Shown: one piece after another, positions 33,411-45,800 of the stretch | How positions within the stretch are numbered: position 1 is the first letter of the stretch | How the letters are laid out: each line of letters starts with the position of its first letter | Assembly (NCBI RefSeq): GCF_016545825.1 | Contig: NC_052618.1 | Coordinates: 36,402,196-36,466,195 of the forward strand | Length of the DNA: 64,000 nt | Direction of reading: 5' to 3' | Source: Eucalyptus grandis | Taxonomy: Eukaryota > Streptophyta > Magnoliopsida > Myrtales > Myrtaceae | The notes under the pieces: generated by a model | Told to the model about the DNA's origin: nothing | The model's input: only the letters and a program-made list of their open reading frames with translations | Databases searched by the model: none | Position numbers and translations under genes: made by a program

Positions 33411-33879
33411 TTGACCTCAAAGTTCTATTCATCTTCCACTTTTTAGCTCACATGATTTTTGGAAATCCCAAATACTTGCCTACGGATTACATTGCTTATT
33501 TGACAAATTATGAGAGGACAAACTCTGTGACAGTTGCTATTTCGAACTTCAAAACTACGCTAGAGATTATTGGGACGATGTCCCCTGTGTCCTTGCTTTA
33601 ATTATCATTTTCAGATTTCGCAACTTCTTCAATGTTGTTTTCCTCATCCAAGAGGGGAGAAACTCCCTTTCCAGAAGTCCTCTATTATAGATGTGTGATG
33701 TGCTGAATCCCAGCGATTCAGAGGATTTCCTTCCTTTGATGTTGATTTTTGTAAATGGCATCTGAGAATGAAATATCAAAATCAAATATTTTCCATCTGG
33801 AAGGAAGCTGGTATTTATTGAGAAAATCCCCTATATTGTTTTGAAGATGATTGAATAATCAAAATTTACTAATATGCGT
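33411..33879. other. Intergenic stretch
   Basis: I see nothing recognisable on either strand. Confidence 0.4.
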
Positions 33880-35275
33880 ATTGGGTGATATATGCACAAG
33901 TCAATATGCAAATGATGTTGTAATTAATACTCGGTGAGCTACTATGAGGAGTGCTTTGTCATCGTCAAGAATTGTCTTCTGATATTGAAGGATCATTGCT
34001 GATATCAAAGGTGAACAAGATATTGAACATCAAGTTATCTACAAGTTAGAAGGACCTTGAGATGAGGTGAACATTTGAAAAAACCTTGATTGATGGTGAA
34101 CACATTGAGAAGAACGAGGACGTTCATGATGACTTGGAGGTACCGAGATCTGATGAATAGTTGGATGGACCTGATGATGATGAAAAAGCCTAAAATGAGA
34201 ATGTTCAGTAAAGATGGGAAGGACCATGGAGGTGAACAACTTAGTAGAGTCATAATCACCAAGACGCTCGGAAGGACTAGAAGATAGAAGATTTGATCAT
34301 TATCATGAACAACGGATTGTTATCGAAAGTAGCGGATTGTTGGCAAGACCAGTTGCCTTAATTAGATGAGACAGAAGACTATGATGATACTTATGAGTTG
34401 TGTGAGTTTAGTGAAGATTGATGTAGACATCGACAAGACAAGAACAAGTCTAATAGGATGAGGATTTCATGATTCTTAAGAGTTACCAACTAAAAGTCTT
34501 TGGAAGCTGACTTACTTAGAAGAATTATTGGATGATTGATCACAAGTCAATCCATATAGTGTGACTGTGGATAGCACCAACAGCTGATAATAATACAGCT
34601 GACAATAAAGAGCACGTCTTGATTACGGGTAATGAGTCATACTGATATCAAGTCTTGGAAGATGTTGGTCACGTGCTCATCTTATTGGAACATTGTTCAA
34701 GATGAAAACGCCATTACAAAGGTTTGGAATTGGCGAAAGGACCACTAGAGTTGAATTAGAGCAATTTTGACAATTCTGAGCTAGAGACAAACTTTGAAAA
34801 AAAGCAGACTGACATTGTTTCGAGACATTGCCACCGTTAGAGAGATGTTCTAATGATTTTGAGCATTGAAGAGACATTTTATTATCTAAGGTTGGATGGT
34901 TATTAATTCAATCCAAGAGAGATAGTGGGGTTGAGTGGAAACGAATAAAATAAGTCTAATGCTTTTGTGTGTTCTCCTTTGCTCTATTGGTGCTGTGTAT
35001 TGCTAATTATTCTCTTCATAGTGTTCATATTATTTGTAATCATGATAAGAGCAAGTGTACAAGAGTGTGTTGATTGTAACTTGTCTTGAAAATTACTAGT
35101 GGATTCTAGCCTTCTTCTGGCTCTTAATCATAAAGAGTGGATGTAGGATTGGGGGTAAAGCCAACCACTATCAATCTCTATGTGCCATCTTCTATTTTTT
35201 CATTATCAGCATTACGTGTTTACTATCATCACTATCTGTTCATCAGCAGCAGGCAGATTTGATATCTATGATATG
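33880..35275 (+). mobile_element. Probable copia (SIRE-like) LTR remnant
   Basis: Sequence near 35035-35200 reads like the 3' part of SIRE-group LTRs. It has AGCAAGTGTACAAGAG, TTGATTGTAACTTG and AGTGGATGTAGGATTGGGGG, then an AACCACTATCAA.CTCT..TG stretch. The minus-strand LTR at 55353-56280 has the equivalent AGTGGACGTAGGC and GAACCACTATAA words. Neither end is firm, and no primer site follows. It may be a solo LTR. Confidence 0.4.
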
Positions 35276-36305
35276 ATCATGCTATGTTGAAGTTTAACTT
35301 ATTTTATTCTACAAAAGTTCTTCATAGTTCCCATACAACGTATTCATCCCCTTTAAGTTGTATTGTTAGCTCTAATAATAGGTGTTATAGCGTTGTTTGA
35401 AGTGTTTCACTTCTAAAAATAAAGATTATTTCTCACTAACATTATGCAAATTTTTGTTTTCTGCATAGGATATTCAATTTTTCAATGTTCCTTGTTTGAT
35501 GAAACTAACTATGGTTACTGAAATGTGGGATGAGTGTTCATTCAATCCATGAATTATGAGTTATGGACTTTGATCGAAAAGAGTCCATATCCAATAAGAG
35601 GAAATGCAATCCCCAAAAATGCACAAGAAATGAGATGATTCTTTTTAAACTCAAGAGCCATACATTTCTTTTTGCTTCTCTTATATTGAATAAGATAGAA
35701 TTTCTCTTTATAGCTGAGCAAAGGAAATTGGGGATACGCTTGAAGTTGGGCAACATTAAGTCCAGTGTGAGGGGGCGAGGATGGCAGGAATTGAAGAAAA
35801 GACAAAAGATCATTATATAATAAAGAAACACAAAAAGGAAAATTTCCTCTGCAAAATCACTCTCCACTATCAACTCATCATTATTTTCTCCATGATTTAG
35901 AAAAGAAGAAAAAGTAACGGAACAATACGCAGAAGGGGAAAGCTTTTGGCATATAAAAAAAAGCAAACGATGGACCCTCACCACACATTCACCTTAGCGA
36001 AGAGACAAAGACACGTTCATACAGAGAGGACGTTGGCTATAGGAGGACACGGAGAAAGACACATTCAGAACACTAACGTTGACCACAGAAAAGGAGAGGC
36101 CATACGCGTGCGAAGCGAGTTCTGACTGCACATTGACTTCACACCAAGCAGTCGTGAAGACCCAGCCCGACTCTTCAATTTCGCTGGCAAATCAGAGTTC
36201 CTTCACCGCGCTGTGAGCCATCACAGACGCAGCCGAATTTTGCCTTGTTTTTGCAGACTTCCTGGGGCCGCAGTAGCTACAACACATCGGTTTTCCTCAG
36301 CCAAG
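35276..36305. other. Intergenic stretch, no recognised gene
   Basis: A 148-codon minus-strand frame (35538-35984) is hydrophobic and without known motifs. I do not call it a gene. The remaining sequence shows no repeats that I can place. Confidence 0.35.
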
Positions 36306-36590
36306 TTTCGGTGTGATTCCCGAATTCCAGGTTTCACAGGGTGCTGCCGTCTCGTCCAACAGTCCTCACAACCGAGTTTGCCATAAGTCCGGTCACATCG
36401 TCACCACTCTCATCGGCCACTTTCCCACAGCTTGCTCAGCTGCCTTGTTGCCTTGCCAGAACCTCCTCCCTATTGTTGCCTCACTGCAATCGTAGCCCTT
36501 TACCGTTGCTATTCCCTACGTTGGTCCTTGTGCCGCCACTCACCACTCATTGCCATCTGTCACGTTCAAATCAACAAGCAATTTAAGTAA
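36306..36590 (+). pseudogene. Copia gag/protease scrap
   Basis: One frame reads VCHKSGHIVTTLIGHFP, resembling the copia zinc-knuckle region (C..C...GH). Further along, a shifted frame gives a CAATHHSLP stretch that recalls the DTGATHH protease signature with changes. Stops and frame changes throughout show decay. The assignment rests on these short words only. Confidence 0.35.
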
Positions 36591-37144
36591 TTCTCTTAAA
36601 TCAATCTAATATAAGAAAAGATTGTGTAACAGTGTTTAATGTACCATGAGAATAAAAATATATTCTAGATCACAAAATATCAAATCACAAATAATTACAA
36701 ATTCTCGTGAAATCCACTTTTTCAAGAATTTGTGACTCACAATATACTATTATTCTCACAATACCCTAAAGACTGTAATACTAGCAAAACCCTTCACATA
36801 TATTACTTGAATTGTAATATATCGATTCTAACCTTGATTTGATTCAAATATATAATCATTTTCAAAGAGGAAATTCCCCTTATTGAATCCTGCATATAAT
36901 CCAGAATTTGATTTTTAAGACATAAGATCAGATTCCGATTACATTCGTTTCATATTTTGAGAGTGGTGAATATTTAAATTATATGAGCTTTTATTGCATG
37001 TCATTAATTTAAGAAATATGCTTATTATGGAAAAATTAAAAGATTGCATTGCATGTTAGGAGGCATATGAACACTACAAATGACAAAAGTTGTGTACGGT
37101 AATCATTTTGGTGCCAAAAGTTTTCGTTGGTTAACTTAAGGGAT
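36591..37144. other. AT-rich intergenic stretch
   Basis: I see no gene, repeat pair or motif that I can support. Confidence 0.5.
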
Positions 37145-37690
37145 GCATGACAAACCAGAATTTCTATTCCAGAAACAATTTTTCTATTCCGCACTGTTTT
37201 CGGAATAGAAATCCGTTTAATAAACTTATTCAGTTTTTCTATTTCTGGAATAGATTTCTATTCCAAAAATAGGTTTAGAATAGAAATCGAAGCTAAAATT
37301 TTCTACTTCTCTATTTCTAGAACAGAAATGAGAAATAAAAAAAAATTTCATCGTTTGTCAACCGGTCCTTCATCCATTGCCGTCGACCACCGTCCATCGG
37401 TTGCCTGCCGCCTACCGGCCCTCACCGCCGCAGGTTGCTAGTCACCGACGCCGCTGGCCGTCGGTTGTCAATCGCCGGCCGCCAACCGGTGCCCCCCTTC
37501 GCCGTCATCGGAAATGAAGACATTTTGTGTCGTTATCAAACGAGTTTTCTATTTTTAGAGTAGAAATTTTGTATTATTATCAAACAGTTATTTTTGCTTA
37601 GAAACTCTTCTAGAAATAAAAATAGAAATAGAAAAATCTATTTCTGTTTCAGAAACTATTTCGAGAACAAAATGGTTGTCATGCGCGCAT
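37145..37690. mobile_element. Terminal-inverted-repeat element with GC-rich core
   Basis: The left end GCATGACAAACCAGAATTTC and the right end, read in reverse as GCATGACAACCATTTTG, form the inverted repeat, with TTTCTATTTC/GAAATAGAAA subterminal words. The core (37370-37510) is rich in CCGCCG, ACCGGT and GTCGGTTG words. The same family recurs, decayed, at 42125-42800, sharing the ATTTTGTGTC.TTATCAAACG and AAATTTTGTAT.ATTATCAAA stretches. Target duplication not resolved. Confidence 0.65.
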
Positions 37691-39725
37691 TTAAGTGCCA
37701 AATCGAAGAATGACAAGAAATTATGACACAAAATAATACATGGCTTTTATAATTTCTATATGACTTGGCATTTTATTTAAAAAGAACCGGTCCATGTGGC
37801 ATTTTCACGTGGCATGCTTGGTACTGAAGTGATTACTTTTTAACAACGATTAGCACTAAAGTGATCATTTTAAGCAAAATTTGATACTCAAATTATCACT
37901 ATTTACAACTTTTAGACGACGTCGTTTAGGGGTTCTATACTGACTAAAATACTCTAGCAAGCCACCTGGGATTAAGAAATTAATAAAATATGACAACGTC
38001 AGATTTTCGATAACCAAGATTGAAGTTGGCTCGTGAATTTTTATTTTTTTATAAAGGTGGCACATAAGTCATGCGAAAAAAAAAAAACTTTTGACACTAA
38101 AGTGAGAGCTATATATAACTTTTAGTACTCAAAATATTCTTCTCTCCATGTTCAAATATATTGCATTGAAAACTGCATATTTAGGAACCATATAATAATT
38201 TAGGAAATTACTTAGAATAGGATGTAATATAAATTATTTCTTAGTTTAAATGAGGTAATTACATAATTTTAGGTAGTTTTCTAATTTAGTTAAAAAGAAA
38301 ATCATAAAAAATAACATGCATATTTCATATAGAAGAAGCTTCATCATTACCGCCCCATCGTTGCCATGTCATCCCATCGCCATGGCATCGTAATATCACA
38401 CGTCATAATTTTCATGTCATTGTGTCATATTAGATTAATTTATAGTTCTTTTACTCGTCATTAAAATTAGGTTGCACAATGATTACTTTAAAGTGCATGA
38501 TATGTCATTAATTCAAGTTAGAATCCATATGGACGTAATTTATATTAAAATTGCATCTCATGCATTGCATATAGTTTGATTTATATTTAAAAAACCTCTC
38601 TTGCTTCTCCTGTTCTTGTTCTCTTTGGTCTAAAATAGATCCATCATAACCTGAGTACTTGATTCGATACCATCTCCTACTTCTTCTACTTGAGTGCTAT
38701 CATCATCTTTGTTATTACTGTAACTCTTAACATACACTTAAGCTCCCTAGCCACGAAGATAATGGTGAACAATATACTTACTACCATTATCATCATGGAA
38801 GTATCTCAAATCATTCTTCAAGCTCTTCCTAGAAAGAGAATAATACATTTTTTTTTTTACATTGTAATCGTTGCACTATATCCTTGGGAAATCAATATAT
38901 GATGACCTCCTTACATCAACAATGATAGTATCTTCATTTTTCACCAGCATATTCTCACTTATTGATGCCAATAACAAATTTCCCACCATAATAGACAATA
39001 ATAGCCACAAAAATGTGCCCCATGCTAATGCTGCACCCAAAAAAAAAAAAAAAATAGCTTATGGGACCATAACATAGGAAATGACGAGAACTTCATAAGG
39101 AGGTCCCCACAATTGCACCTAATTGATTAAAAAAAGACTCAACGTTTGTCATTTAGTGGACAAAAAGCAAACAAGCTAGCACCAAATTAATAAAATAAAT
39201 TGAGGACCACACATTGCATGATTCCTCCTCTAGCATTGTCGTCCTCGACAACTGCACCAAGAACCTTAATTGCCCCCCCAAAATCCCTAATTTTTGCCTT
39301 CAAACTTGAGTGAGTCAGAGTAATAGAGATGGCAAGCAATGGCGACGGTGAGCAAATGATAGTGATGGGGAGAGTGGTGTGATGGTCAACCACCATTGAA
39401 GACAATTAAGCCCTATAATCTTCCTTGTGTGTGACGGTTTTGCTTGGTTGGATTGAGCAACGTTGTTTTGTACATTCATGTAGACTAGATTTCTTTTTAA
39501 AATAATGCCAACTCAGTTAATTTTTTTTATTATAAATGCCACATAATATTTTTGTAGGAAATTCTCACCGAAGACATTTAAATAATAGTTTTTCATCCAA
39601 TTTGACACATAAGTGAGTAGGTGAAAATTTTTGCTACTAAAATAAGTAACATACGAAATTTTTGACACTTCAACTTCTACTGTCCTTTTGCCAATTCTAT
39701 GCCCATCATGTCTATTGCCTAAAAT
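37691..39725. other. Intergenic stretch, no recognised gene
   Basis: AT-rich sequence with short open frames only. Nothing on either strand resembles a known domain. Confidence 0.45.
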
Positions 39726-40425
39726 TCTCCCAAGGTAGGCAATCCACTTCAAGGAGACGGAGACGAGAAGATACCGAGGCATCCTCATCTAGTCGCGTCA
39801 GGACTTCTATCCAGAAGTTTTGTTGTCCCACATTCTGCTTCAACCACTGCGGATGTCAATTCCACTGACTCACCATCAAGTCCTGCCAGTAAGTTATCTT
39901 TTTTTGAAAGTGATCATGGTGTTATAGCCAAATGGGCAAGGCTCTATCAGCTACTTTCATATGGTTATGTTTAGATTAGCTCTAACATCCGAAGAAATCA
40001 TGCTCCTGCTCGCGTATTTGGCCAATTTTGTAAACTACCACAATTGTCTTGCCTTTCGGTACACTTTCAAGGAATTCTCCCTCCTTTTCGGTCATAACAT
40101 GGGGACTTGTAGAGCAAACAGAAATGAAATTCGGTCTTCTCAAGGTACTGAGGATGATTATTGGGACCAGAGCAATGACCTCCTTCATGCAAAAGAAATC
40201 CTTGAAGATTACCGCAATGATGATCAAATGCCATCGCAAACTGTTCTGGGGCAGGAGATGCTGGTCGACAATATCGCGACCACATGTTACGCAATTGCAA
40301 GGCAATTTCAATATTGGGGTCCTGTGTGGTTTAAGAGATCAAATTATTTTTTCTCTTTACTTTACATTCTATCGGATAAATTGCTCGATCATCGTGTGAA
40401 CAAACAACTGGTGCGATTAGGGTGA
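39726..40425 (+). other. Unrecognised protein-like frames (possible gene remnant)
   Basis: One plus frame runs through SRSFVVPHSASTTADVNS and FFESDHGVIAKWARLYQLL to a TAG at 39972. A shifted frame then stays open for 154 codons (39961-40425; EILEDYRNDDQMPSQTVLGQ). A GTAAGT donor-like site lies at 39888. It could be a broken gene or exons of an unfamiliar one. I recognise no family and do not assign a function. The last 30 codons fall inside the duplicated segment. Confidence 0.3.
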
Positions 40426-40585
40426 TGGTATCGAAACTCTGCTGAAATGGAAATGGACTTTTAACAGTCAAAGTGGATCTCTCCTGTGACCAGGAGTTGT
40501 CACTAGTGTAAATCTTTCGATCTTGGGCTTGAGAGGCATGCGTGGTGCTCTTATGTTGAACAGAATGTTTTAAGTTTTTTAACAA
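40331..40585 (-). other. Conserved short minus-strand reading frame, copy B
   Basis: Partner of the frame at 25125-25349. It shares LKNLKHSV, DRKIYT, SWSQERSTLTVKSPFPFQQS and FDTI, but diverges at its C-terminal end, which lies outside the duplicated unit. Function and family unknown. Confidence 0.35.
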
Positions 40586-41732
40586 ACGAAGTTCTGTAAA
40601 AGTCCATAAACATTGTTAAATTGAAGGAAGTTGGGAATATCCATCCATGTTTCTCGCCTAAAAATTCTATGTCATTAAAGAGAACAAAATAAATTTGAAT
40701 AGTGAAGAGATCACCATGAAATGGGAATTAAGTGATGTAGCCTCTTGAGAACTTTCTCATGATTTTTAATTTATTTTCAAAACTCATACGTTTTAATCTT
40801 ATTACTCAGAAAAATTCGAGTTACCTTTTACATAAAAAAAAAAAAAGCTCTAGAGAATAATAGAATGATGCGGTCTCTTCACAAGTTTTTAACGAGGTTT
40901 ATTTTTACCCAAATTTTCATTATTTATTGAATTGATGATTTTTCAAGAATTTTACTGGTATTTGGAAATTTAAAGCAAGACCATTCTTAATAGTACTTAA
41001 ACCTGGCGAGAAAAAAAAAAAGAGAAGGTTTTCCCACATTATCATTTCACTAATTAAATTTGTCCGCGCATCAAGCTAGAGATTTGACAAATGTGAGTAT
41101 ATACGTCACACAAGATGATGGTATCATACTCTAGGGATATTTAATGTTTAACTTGAATTGTTGCATTATTAGAGATATAATGCCTTATGTTTTTCTTTTT
41201 CTTTTTCTTTTTGCAGAAGCAATCATATTTTTACCTTAGATTGATATATCATTTTCATAAAAACTGTTTTGATAAAAAATCATGTTATGCAAAGTTGAAG
41301 ATTACTCATGAGAAATTTATTGCCTAATTCATGTGAAAGTCATTTCTTATATTATCCTAGGTAAAATACAGTAACAGTGAAAACAAGCGAAGGAGTTTTC
41401 ATAACTTTGACAACCTAAAATGCCTGCAAAGAAACTTTTAATTTTTAATTTATCGAGTAGATATCTAAATTTATGATGTGTTAAGGAAGGGCATACTATT
41501 GCTATTCGGTTTGGTTATTAGGGAAATGCAAGTTCAACAATTTTTTCAAAATGCAAGTGGCATTCGGTAAAGTGTTGAAAAATGCATTGAGGTTAAAAAA
41601 TAATTAGTGAGTTGTATCCAATCACATTCCCTCTACGTTGAGATATCCACGAAATTGGCAGCAAATTCCTCGCAAATGCTTTCCCCCCTGGACGTCAAAG
41701 AAAGCAGCTGAAGCAACGGCCCAAAGGGGAAT

Positions 41733-41933
41733 TACCATTGCTCATTGTAGTCGTGATACCAACAATGTCGCCGATTGGTTAGCTAAAGCCCAACGCATGG
41801 GCTGTCTCCCTTCGAACTGGGTTTCTAATCCCCCGTCTGCTCTTTTGGATTTACTTTGTACTGATGCTCATGCTGTATTTGCTTGGAACTTATCTTAGTA
41901 ATGATATTCTGCTTCTTAGTTCAAAAAAAAAAA
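41733..41933 (+). mobile_element. 5'-truncated L1-type LINE, 3' end with poly-A
   Basis: The frame reads HCSRDTNNVADWLAKAQRMG, then LPSNW and PP.ALLDLLCTDA, and ends at TAG 41898. This is the C-terminal RNase H tail typical of plant L1-type LINEs. A short 3' UTR and a run of 11 A residues (41923-41933) follow. Copy A of the duplication has the flanking CCAAAGGGGAAT and an A run but no LINE sequence. The LINE therefore appears to have landed here after the duplication. The target duplication cannot be told apart from the A-rich site. Confidence 0.8.
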
Positions 41934-42124
41934 TGTAATAGATGGTGTTTCAATTAGGAAATAAAAAAAGTACGATAGGTAAAGTGCTTTCATTATAACA
42001 AACTAGTATTGTACGTTCGTTTATGGTCGGTTCGACTGAAACGAACCAATAGCGGATCTCCTTCCAGAAGTCTTCCAGGACTCGCGCCAGGAGGTCTCCA
42101 CGGAAAACAAGAACAAGGACAACC

Positions 42125-42800
42125 AATTGCCCGTTGGGAACACAATTTTATTTTTCTATTTTTAAAATATTTTTTTTTTCAAGAAATATATTTAAAACAG
42201 AATTCAGGAATTAAAAATTTTAACTTTCCTATTTCGAAACAAAAAATGACAAATGAAAACTCTTCTTATCATTCACTCTCGTCCACTGGCTGTCACCCAC
42301 CCATTGCTTGTCGTTGCCTATTGGACGCTAGACGTTGGACGTTGGACATCGGAGACGCATGATAACGACGCCTGTCACCGAATGCCTATCACCAGATGCC
42401 AAACAATCATCACGGGACGCTCATCGCCCATCGCCGGACGCTCACGCCGATCATCGGATGTTTGACGATCATCACCAAACGCCAAATGACCCTCGTTGAT
42501 CACTAGACACTGAAGGATTGTTGCTGGATGCTGAACAACCATTGTTGGACGCTCGTCGCCCATTGTTGGGCGCTGGTTGCCAATCGCTAGCCACTAGCCT
42601 CTCTGCCTACCAGCCATTTCCCACCGTTACTCGAAAAAGAGAAATTTTGTGTCATTATCAAACGTATTTTTATTTTAAGAACAAAAATTTTGTATGATTA
42701 TCAAATTTTTATTTTTACTTAAAAATTCGTTCAAAGATTAGAAATAAAAAAAGTCAATTTCTAAATAAATGATTTATCAAATAAAATAGTTATAATTCGC
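42125..42800. mobile_element. Decayed inverted-repeat element with repetitive core
   Basis: Related to 37145-37690 by the AGAAATTTTGTGTCATTATC and AAATTTTGTATGATTATCAA stretches near the right side. The core (42290-42600) is a degenerate repeat of CGCT..ACGTTGGACG and CATCGCCGGACGCTC words. Terminal repeats are poorly preserved. Confidence 0.5.
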
Positions 42801-45800
42801 ATCTTTACTTCCCATCCATCTTGGGAAAATCTCCAAAATTGGCAGCATTTCTTTACGCTTGCCGCTCTGAAGTCAAGAAGAGCGACAGAAGCGACCACAT
42901 GGGGAAGTCACATTCGAGAATCGAACTAATGATACTTTTGCATATTATATTCAGTGGATGGCGCTCATCTTTTACTTAAAGTCGGTTGTGACTAATGAAT
43001 TGTCAAGTCCAGATATTAATTTAAAACAATCTTTTACTTGAATCCTGTCGGGATTCCACTCACTGCAGTATCTCTCTCTTAGATTCTATCGGGACTCCAC
43101 TCAAGGGAAACATTTAAGCAACAAACAAGAGACTTTCTGACATGGAGGTGGGTCATCATGCGAGCAATGGTGTAGGTCCACGCGAGGACATTGCAAAATG
43201 ATTGTCTCCTGCCTGTTGCTTTTCCGTGTTATTTTATTTTATTTTTAAGTCGTTGTGGAACGTTGAGTATACGAACACAGACGGTCGAATCACAATTTCG
43301 AAGGAACAAGCCTTGACCAAGTTGAGGAGGATGCGTGCCAGCTAAAACCGGAAACAGCAAGAAGCTAATGCTTCAAAATATGGTCGTTCCTGATCTTAAT
43401 GGCAGAATAGTCAATAAATCTTTTCTTTTTCTCCATGGAAAGTAGCCATTAATGACGGAGAACATGGCCTCTTTTGACAAAGCCACCCATCTCCATGCTT
43501 GGTCTTGGTCATCTTTGAAAGAAGGAGACAACCTTTTCAATCTAAGTAACCATCATTTGATTAAACTTTTCTCTGCACTCGATTGATGTCCACCATGCAC
43601 ATTAATAAATCACGGCCGTGTGTATCGGGCAAAGCTTCATCATAGAGTGAAGGGTATGAATCCCAAGATTCCTTTGAAGGGAAAATATTGTTACCAAAAA
43701 CAAAGCAAACATTTCAAATCGAGACTCTTACCTACTGAGTCAGTTGTTCTAAAAGTGTACTCCACCATTGTTGAAGACTCTCTAGTTTAGTGATATTTAA
43801 GTCTTGCATTTTTCCGGAAGGTATTGGATTTGTTTGCCAAGATGTACTCCCAATAAAAGTTTTACTACATCCTTTTGGTGATGATCCGAATTAGATACGT
43901 TTTGAATTTTGGCCTGCTAGACTATTAAATGTGTTTAGAATGACTTACATGTTCTCCTCCTTCTTTATATACCCTACCGTTCCAGAACACTTAAACTTCT
44001 AATAAATATCAAATGTTGACTCTAGATATAATTTCTTTGTAATTCGTAGAATTCAAATATTATTTTAAGTAATGGCAAAAAAGAAAAGAAAAAGATGAGC
44101 ATTTTGCTTTTTAAGAGGCATACTAAATGTCCGACTAATTTTATATCTCTCTATATCGGTTATCATCAACTTACTCACACAAGTTAATCATCTAGCTAGA
44201 GCTGTGACTGACGTGAGGATATATGCTGCACAAGACGTTCGAACTATGCTCTAGGAATATCCAATTATTTTTTTCCCCAATCCAATTTAACCCAAGAACT
44301 CATGTCCAACCGCAAAGCATATCTGTGATTACACATGCGAAGGTGGATCTTTCTTTCGCATCTCAAGCCTATCATGCTTCTTAATTTCATCACCGAAACT
44401 CAATACTTCTTAATATTGTAAACTCCAAACCTAAAGTTACATTATACAAAAACCGCAAATAAAAGAAAAAAAAAAACTGAAAGAACATCGGGTTCTCTTT
44501 ATAAGTTATAAAGGAGGCTTATTTTTACTTGAACATTCATTATAGGTTCATTTTCAACAAGGTAATATACAAGAACGACAAACGAGTGACGGGAATTGTG
44601 ACATCATATGCTCCCTATAATACATGCAAAGAAATTTCGCATTGGATTGTGACTAGAATCACATGACTTAAAATCTTCTCTTGGAACATAATGGACTGCT
44701 ACACGTTCCTTTTATCTCACATTATTATTATCATTACTTTTTCTTTCTTGGCGAAGTTTCCTGTTAAATTCAATTGAGTCAAGAAAGGGAACTCGCGCCG
44801 ACAAACGGACAAATGCCTTGTCTGAACTAAGGGACGGGAAACATCGTCCATGCAAAAAGGAGGGGAGTCTTTTTTTATCGTTGTTCTTGTTCTTTTTCCA
44901 ATAGGAGTTTTGTGGACACAACTAAGATATAAGAAAGTTAAATAAATAAGAATTTAGAATGCTTTTCTTCGTCGAACGTGGGCGGCTTTACCCCGATTTA
45001 AACGTCACACGAGAACCTTTAGGCAGGAAGGGTCCTTGCTGGTATTATTATAGAGTAGCGGGTTGACGAGTGCGGTATAAAGCTCACCACCTCTCTCCAG
45101 GTGTTATAGGTCTTGGCTGGTCTTGTTGTGCCTCCAATGTCGTTATTTCAAAGAAATTAAAAGTGATCAAAGCAAGCTTACACTTCGTATACATTAGTAT
45201 AGGATAATAATATAGGATTTGGGTCCTATTGTGTTGGCCTTTGGGATTGGAGTAATGATTAATAGGGACAGTGGGGGATCGTGTGCATCGTGCCTTGCAT
45301 CATGTCCATGGCTAAAGATCGTGGCCGAGTGCTAAGAGATCGTGTAGTTGTTGATGACTTGCAGCGATCAAAAGTCCATCGCATTGTCAAACCCCTCTGC
45401 AGCCAAAGTGCCCGCTTTTCATCGGCGTCGCGGCTTTTCACCGCCTCCACTTTGGTATGTTCATTTCATTACATAATACGTTGAAGGTTTTGTACGTTAA
45501 AATGAAATTTCCCAACTATTAAACCCTAACCTATATTACAATTTAAGGGAATGACATTGCTGCACTTCAATAAATAAAAGATGAAGCCCCTAAGAACTCT
45601 TAAACGTGATAGTCACTTATCTCGAATTTACACTAAAAACACTACAAGTTAATCGTGGATTTCCTTTGGCTCCTAAACATCATAAAACGACATAATTGAT
45701 TCTTTTGGCTAAAAGGTCGGTCTCCTTGATAATTACAAAAATGCCCCTTCGGAATCGAAATGGATCATTGAATTCAGTGGAAGCCTTAAATCCGAGCTTA

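Noticed and set aside
35538..35984. 148-codon hydrophobic minus-strand frame as a membrane protein gene
   Set aside because: No family resemblance, AT-rich composition and no supporting splice or promoter features.
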